From Embiotoca jacksoni (lineage: Eukaryota > Chordata > Actinopteri > Embiotocidae), in contig JAKOON010000056.1 in assembly GCA_022577435.1 (NCBI GenBank), positions 7,501-71,500 of the forward strand: a stretch of 64,000 bases of DNA, written 5' to 3'. Every line of letters begins with the position of its first letter. Position 1 is the first letter of the stretch. A program made the position numbers and the translations under genes. Shown here piece by piece: positions 60,417-64,000 of the stretch. The notes under the pieces are model-generated. The model saw only the letters and a program-made list of their open reading frames with translations, made no database searches and was not told where the DNA came from.

Positions 60417-61504
60417 ATCAGAGAGGAGAGAGAGGAGGGAACGGCTCCCCGGACCAACACAAAAATAAAGGATGTAAACCAACAGGTGTTCCAGGCCTCA
60501 ACTCGAATCTCATGGCAGAAAAAAAAAAGGAAAGGTGTAACAGACGTGTAACACAATTCGTTCAAAACGTCGAACACAAGGCGCAGCTTCGTCCCGCAGA
60601 GCACGGCTCTCAAGACAGACCGGTAAGGGGGTTATTAGTCATTTTAAAAACAAACAAACAAACAAACAAACAAAAAGGTCTGCTGCTGAAAAGAAAGAAA
60701 GAAAAAAAGAAAAATTCTCCTTCAATTCTCTTTAGTCTAAATGTTTTTTTTCCGTTTGACAGAATACGGTTTTACATTCACGCACTCGAGACTCTCGCTG
60801 CTGCCGCAAAGGGGTGGGGGGGGGGGGAGAGGGGTAGGGGGGGGGCTTCTCTTTGAGACGGGACCCCGCAGCGCACTGGCATAGTCACCACGGCGACTAC
60901 AAAAAACAACAACAACAATAACAACAACAACAACAACAAAAAACAACAACAACAAAAGAGCATTTTAGTTTAAACGTTTCACATGGTAGAAAGTAGCAAG
61001 AATACAAAAACAGTTCTTCAATACGTTACTATTGTCGCTTTTTTCTTGGTTTTTTTTTTATTTATTTTTTTTATTTAGGAAAGACAAACTCATCTGCTAA
61101 GTACACTCACACATCCATATGTATGTACACGCTGAGAGGAAGTTGGACACGAGAGTCGAACAGCGCTGACCTCGGCGGGAATATGACGAGTACGTTAGAG
61201 TGAAATATATGTTGTTGTTTTTTTATACGTGTCTATACTGGAGGGCGACGCTGAGATCGACCGTTAGGGCTTTTTATTTATTTTATTTTTATTTTTATTT
61301 TTATTCGGCCGGTCAGTTCGTCTCGACACATTATCTCGTGAGTATTATTTCACTAAAAGGGCAAAAAAATAAAAAATAAATCCCGCCATTTTCCAGGAAT
61401 CACACCAAAGCGTGTAATACAGCCGCCGGTCCACCAGAGGTCGCCGTGTCACGTTTTCACCTCGCCGGAGGTATATGTCAAACACACCGGTCATGTGACT
61501 GAGG

Positions 61505-61506
<2 letters not shown>

Positions 61507-61553
<47 letters not shown>
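61507..61553 (+). repeat. (GT)23 microsatellite
   Basis: Between csnk2a2 and znf319. Confidence 0.95.
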
Positions 61554-61554
<1 letters not shown>

Positions 61555-61868
61555 TTGGACAGAACAAGTCCGTGAAAAAAAAAAAGAGAAAAAAGTTAAC
61601 GTGGATTTCTTGTCAGTTGCGTACATAACCTTATTTAGTTGATGTAACGTACTTTAACCAACTCCTTCACGACGCTTAGACGAGGCAAAATGCGACACTG
61701 AACACAGCGCCCTCTGCAGGACCGACGGGTGTATTACACACTTTGAAATATGCTTAAAACTGGTTACTTCTTATCCGAGAAGTGTGAAAATACTGTGTGG
61801 AAGCAAGAGTGTTGGGTCGCCACCGAAAGAGTGGAAACACAGTGATTAGGTATCACCGCTGACGTCCC

Positions 61869-62576
61869 GGGTGATCCGATCAGCTCGAAGTACGGGTGAA
61901 AATCAGATCTGCTCTGGAAAACATTCGGGGGTGGTCTGGGACGCGTACGACCACGTTTCTTTTAGCATTTTGAAAAGCATCCTGGACAAATATCCAATTA
62001 GAAGAAAATATCCTGCAGATTTGCTCCAAATTGAACTGGAGTTGAATGAAGCAGCCGTTTTGGTGAATAAAAGAAAAAAGTAAAAAACACAGGCTGTCTT
62101 ACCTGATGTTTGTTTCTACAAAGCCTCCTCTGCGTTTACTTTTTTTTTTTTATAGTTGCGAGTTGTTTTTGACACAATCAGACTTGTGGAAGAAGCCCCG
62201 CCCTCTTCCCACAGTTCATCTATCCCACCGCAGCGCAGAGCCCAACCCTCTCAAAAACCGCCGGAATAATTTAATAACCCGAGTCTGAACCGAGCTTGTG
62301 AATTACAAAACTCAGCGTTCAGACATTTACAAATGTAAAATACGTCTTAAATTTGTAATAAACTGCGACTTAGTCGGGGCGTCTCATTTCGTTGACAGCC
62401 TGTTGCTTCCGACTCGTCTCTCCTCGCGTTTCTGTTTCGTGTTCACAGGTTTATTTACTTGTTTAGACACCTGATCTACATGTTGACTTGCAAACGGAGC
62501 CACAAATTGGGCACTTGAGAACCGTGTGGAGAAGACGAGACGTACTTGGAGATGTCCACTTGTGATCGGATCACCC
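61869..62576. mobile_element. Element with perfect 14-bp inverted ends
   Basis: GGGTGATCCGATCA (61869-61882) and TGATCGGATCACCC (62563-62576) are exact reverse complements, 708 bp apart end to end. CATTAATGCCGG just outside the right end is typical of a known fish DNA-transposon neighbourhood. A 70-codon plus-strand ORF inside (61871-62083) has no recognised domain. Confidence 0.6.
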
Positions 62577-63229
62577 AGGATGCATTAATGCCGGATGTAA
62601 ACAGGTGGAGAAGAAAAGACAAAAAAAAAAAATCCCCTTCTCGTGAATACTCCAGCAGTTAAGACGCTTTCGGAGGCAACTTGACCTTCCTGATTCATTC
62701 AATACGCTTTCAGACCAAATAAAACAAAAGGCGGTTTTGAATTTGTCCGGATGACTTGGGGACATTTTAACTTCTTACTTATTTTTCTGAGGGAAGTATT
62801 TGCCGGATCAACCAGCATCGTTATGGCACGTGTTAAGTTAAGTGGGCGTGGCCTCTTCAGCTGCTGTCACTATCTGAGTGTGGGGGGAGGAGGGTCGAGA
62901 AAAGAGACAACCGGGTTCTTCACAAAGTCTTCCTCTGTAAATTTTATGGAATGAAGAATTTGACAGTCACAATAACTGAACAGATTAGCAGAGCAACAAA
63001 AAATAAAAAATAAAATAAAAATAAACCTGACGTAGCACTGGTGGCAACGAACACAACGATAACGGTCCTGAAGATGTGATTTGTGTTCGGGTCTGAATAA
63101 AAGAGCCCAGACGGGACGAGACGTGAGGACGTGATGGTGTCTAGCGGTTCTGTCTGTTCGAAGGAACAACAACAACAACAACAATAAAATAAAAATAAAA
63201 ATAATAATAAAGTCAACGGGTTTTTTTTA

Positions 63230-64000
63230 TTATAAGCACTGGGGAACGGGGTAGCCGCCTCCGTCGGCCGTGTGCTGCACCGTGTGATCCTGCAAAGAGC
63301 CCAAGTCACTGAAGCGCTCGCCGCACCACACGCACTTGAACTGACCCTCTCGGGAGTGCGTGCTCTGGTGTTTGGTCAAGTGCTCGCGCTGCTTGAAGCC
63401 CTTGTTGCAGTGGCCGCACTTGTACGGCTTCTCGCCCGTGTGCACGCGCCGGTGCCGGTTCAGGTCCGACGAGTACTTGAAGCGCTTCTCGCAGTCCGGG
63501 CACTTCAGCGGCTTTTCCCGCGACGGGTCGCAGCGGTGCTGCACGAACTCCGACGAGGACAGGAAGCGCCGGTCGCACAGCGAGCACTTCAGCGGCTTCT
63601 CCTGGCAGTGCGAGTTCTGGTGACGCTGCAGCGTGGAGCTCTTCTTGTAGCCCTTGCCGCAGACGTCGCACTTGTACGGCTTGTCCGGCGACGCGTTGGA
63701 CGACTCGCCGCACTTGTGCCGGAGCAGCTCGCCCGACTGGCTGAACTCCTTCTGGCACGACGCGCACTTGAAGAGGTTGTCCATGCCGTGGACGTGCTGG
63801 TGGTAGAGGAGGTGGGACGGCTGCATGAAGCCCTTGTCGCACAGGTTGCACTTGAACGGCCGGTCGGTGGGGTCCTTGTGCGTGCGTCGGTGGCGCACCA
63901 GCGCGTACTGCTGCTTGAAGCTCATCTGGCACTCGTCGCAGTGGAAGGGACGCTCCTCCGAGTGCGTGCGCTCGTGCTGCCGCAGGTCGGACGGCCGCTT
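63230..64000 (-). CDS. znf319: Zinc finger protein 319, C-terminal part, 5' end outside window
   Basis: ZNF319 is a multi-C2H2 zinc-finger protein, presumably nuclear; its targets are not well defined. The reading frame is open from the window edge (RPSDLRQHERTH...) to TAA at 63230-63232, 256 residues. Eight full fingers are visible after the edge fragment, starting FHCDEC, FKCNLC, FKCASC, YKCDVC, LKCSLC, LKCPDC, YKCGHC and FKCVWC. Fingers 3 and 5 end in His-x-Cys rather than the usual C2H2 His spacing, as in mammalian ZNF319. EFVQHRCDP, EKPLKCPDCEKRFKY and QFKCVWCGERF are diagnostic against remembered human ZNF319. No intron is visible, consistent with a single coding exon. In human, ZNF319 is close to CSNK2A2 on 16q21, which fits. 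Stop TAA runs directly into an AATAAA-like string. Confidence 0.93.
   Translation of the reverse strand, partial: KRPSDLRQHERTHSEERPFHCDECQMSFKQQYALVRHRRTHKDPTDRPFKCNLCDKGFMQPSHLLYHQHVHGMDNLFKCASCQKEFSQSGELLRHKCGESSNASPDKPYKCDVCGKGYKKSSTLQRHQNSHCQEKPLKCSLCDRRFLSSSEFVQHRCDPSREKPLKCPDCEKRFKYSSDLNRHRRVHTGEKPYKCGHCNKGFKQREHLTKHQSTHSREGQFKCVWCGERFSDLGSLQDHTVQHTADGGGYPVPQCL

Larger units (their letters stand above)
58441..63229. other. Gene-free region between csnk2a2 and znf319
   Basis: No coding exon supported. The part adjoining 63229 is probably znf319 3' UTR. Contents: purine-rich GAG/GGA sequence (58910-58955), a TIR-bounded element (59964-60416), an AAC/CAA array (about 60903-60957), a GT tract (61507-61553) and a second TIR-bounded element (61869-62576). 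Confidence 0.6.

Noticed and set aside
63306..63932. 208-codon ORF in another frame over znf319
   Set aside because: Shifted-frame shadow of the zinc-finger frame, without Cys/His spacing.

Overview
This is vertebrate, almost certainly teleost fish, nuclear DNA. The genes are split by GT-AG introns and encode vertebrate proteins (SNRK, ANO10, FA2H, CK2 alpha', ZNF319). Introns are mostly compact, (CA/GT)n microsatellites are extremely dense, and several dispersed elements resemble common fish MITE-type DNA transposons. There is no sign of prokaryotic organisation, no CRISPR array, and I found no tRNA or rRNA gene.

Layout. 510-3059 (+): last two coding exons of an SNRK-type kinase, with a long 3' UTR to about 5.1 kb. 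9329-15342 (-): complete anoctamin-10 in 13 coding exons, tail-to-tail with snrk. 15.3-20.6 kb: no gene, repeat copies and the probable fa2h 3' UTR. 20570-38785 (-): complete fatty acid 2-hydroxylase in 7 exons with a 12.9 kb first intron full of repeats, a 0.7 kb duplication, a CpG-rich exon-like block and a plus-strand orphan exon. 42179-45188 (+): a three-exon gene for a 121-residue basic protein I do not recognise, head-to-head with fa2h and with a clear GC-box/CCAAT/TATA promoter. 48724-57171 (-): complete casein kinase II alpha' (350 aa, 11 coding exons) with a probable spliced 3' UTR and a GC-rich promoter. 58.5-63.2 kb: no gene, two TIR-bounded elements and probable znf319 3' UTR. 63230-64000 (-): C-terminal part of ZNF319, running off the window.

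The genes do not form one pathway: SNRK and CK2 alpha' are kinases, ANO10 is an ER lipid scramblase, FA2H makes 2-hydroxy sphingolipids and ZNF319 is a zinc-finger protein. In human, SNRK and ANO10 are neighbours on 3p22, while FA2H, CSNK2A2 and ZNF319 lie on 16q, so an ancestral block junction probably falls between ano10 and fa2h. All exon coordinates were derived by hand from splice signals and reading phase. The five-gene core is firm; regulatory, repeat-family and noncoding-exon calls are weaker and marked so.
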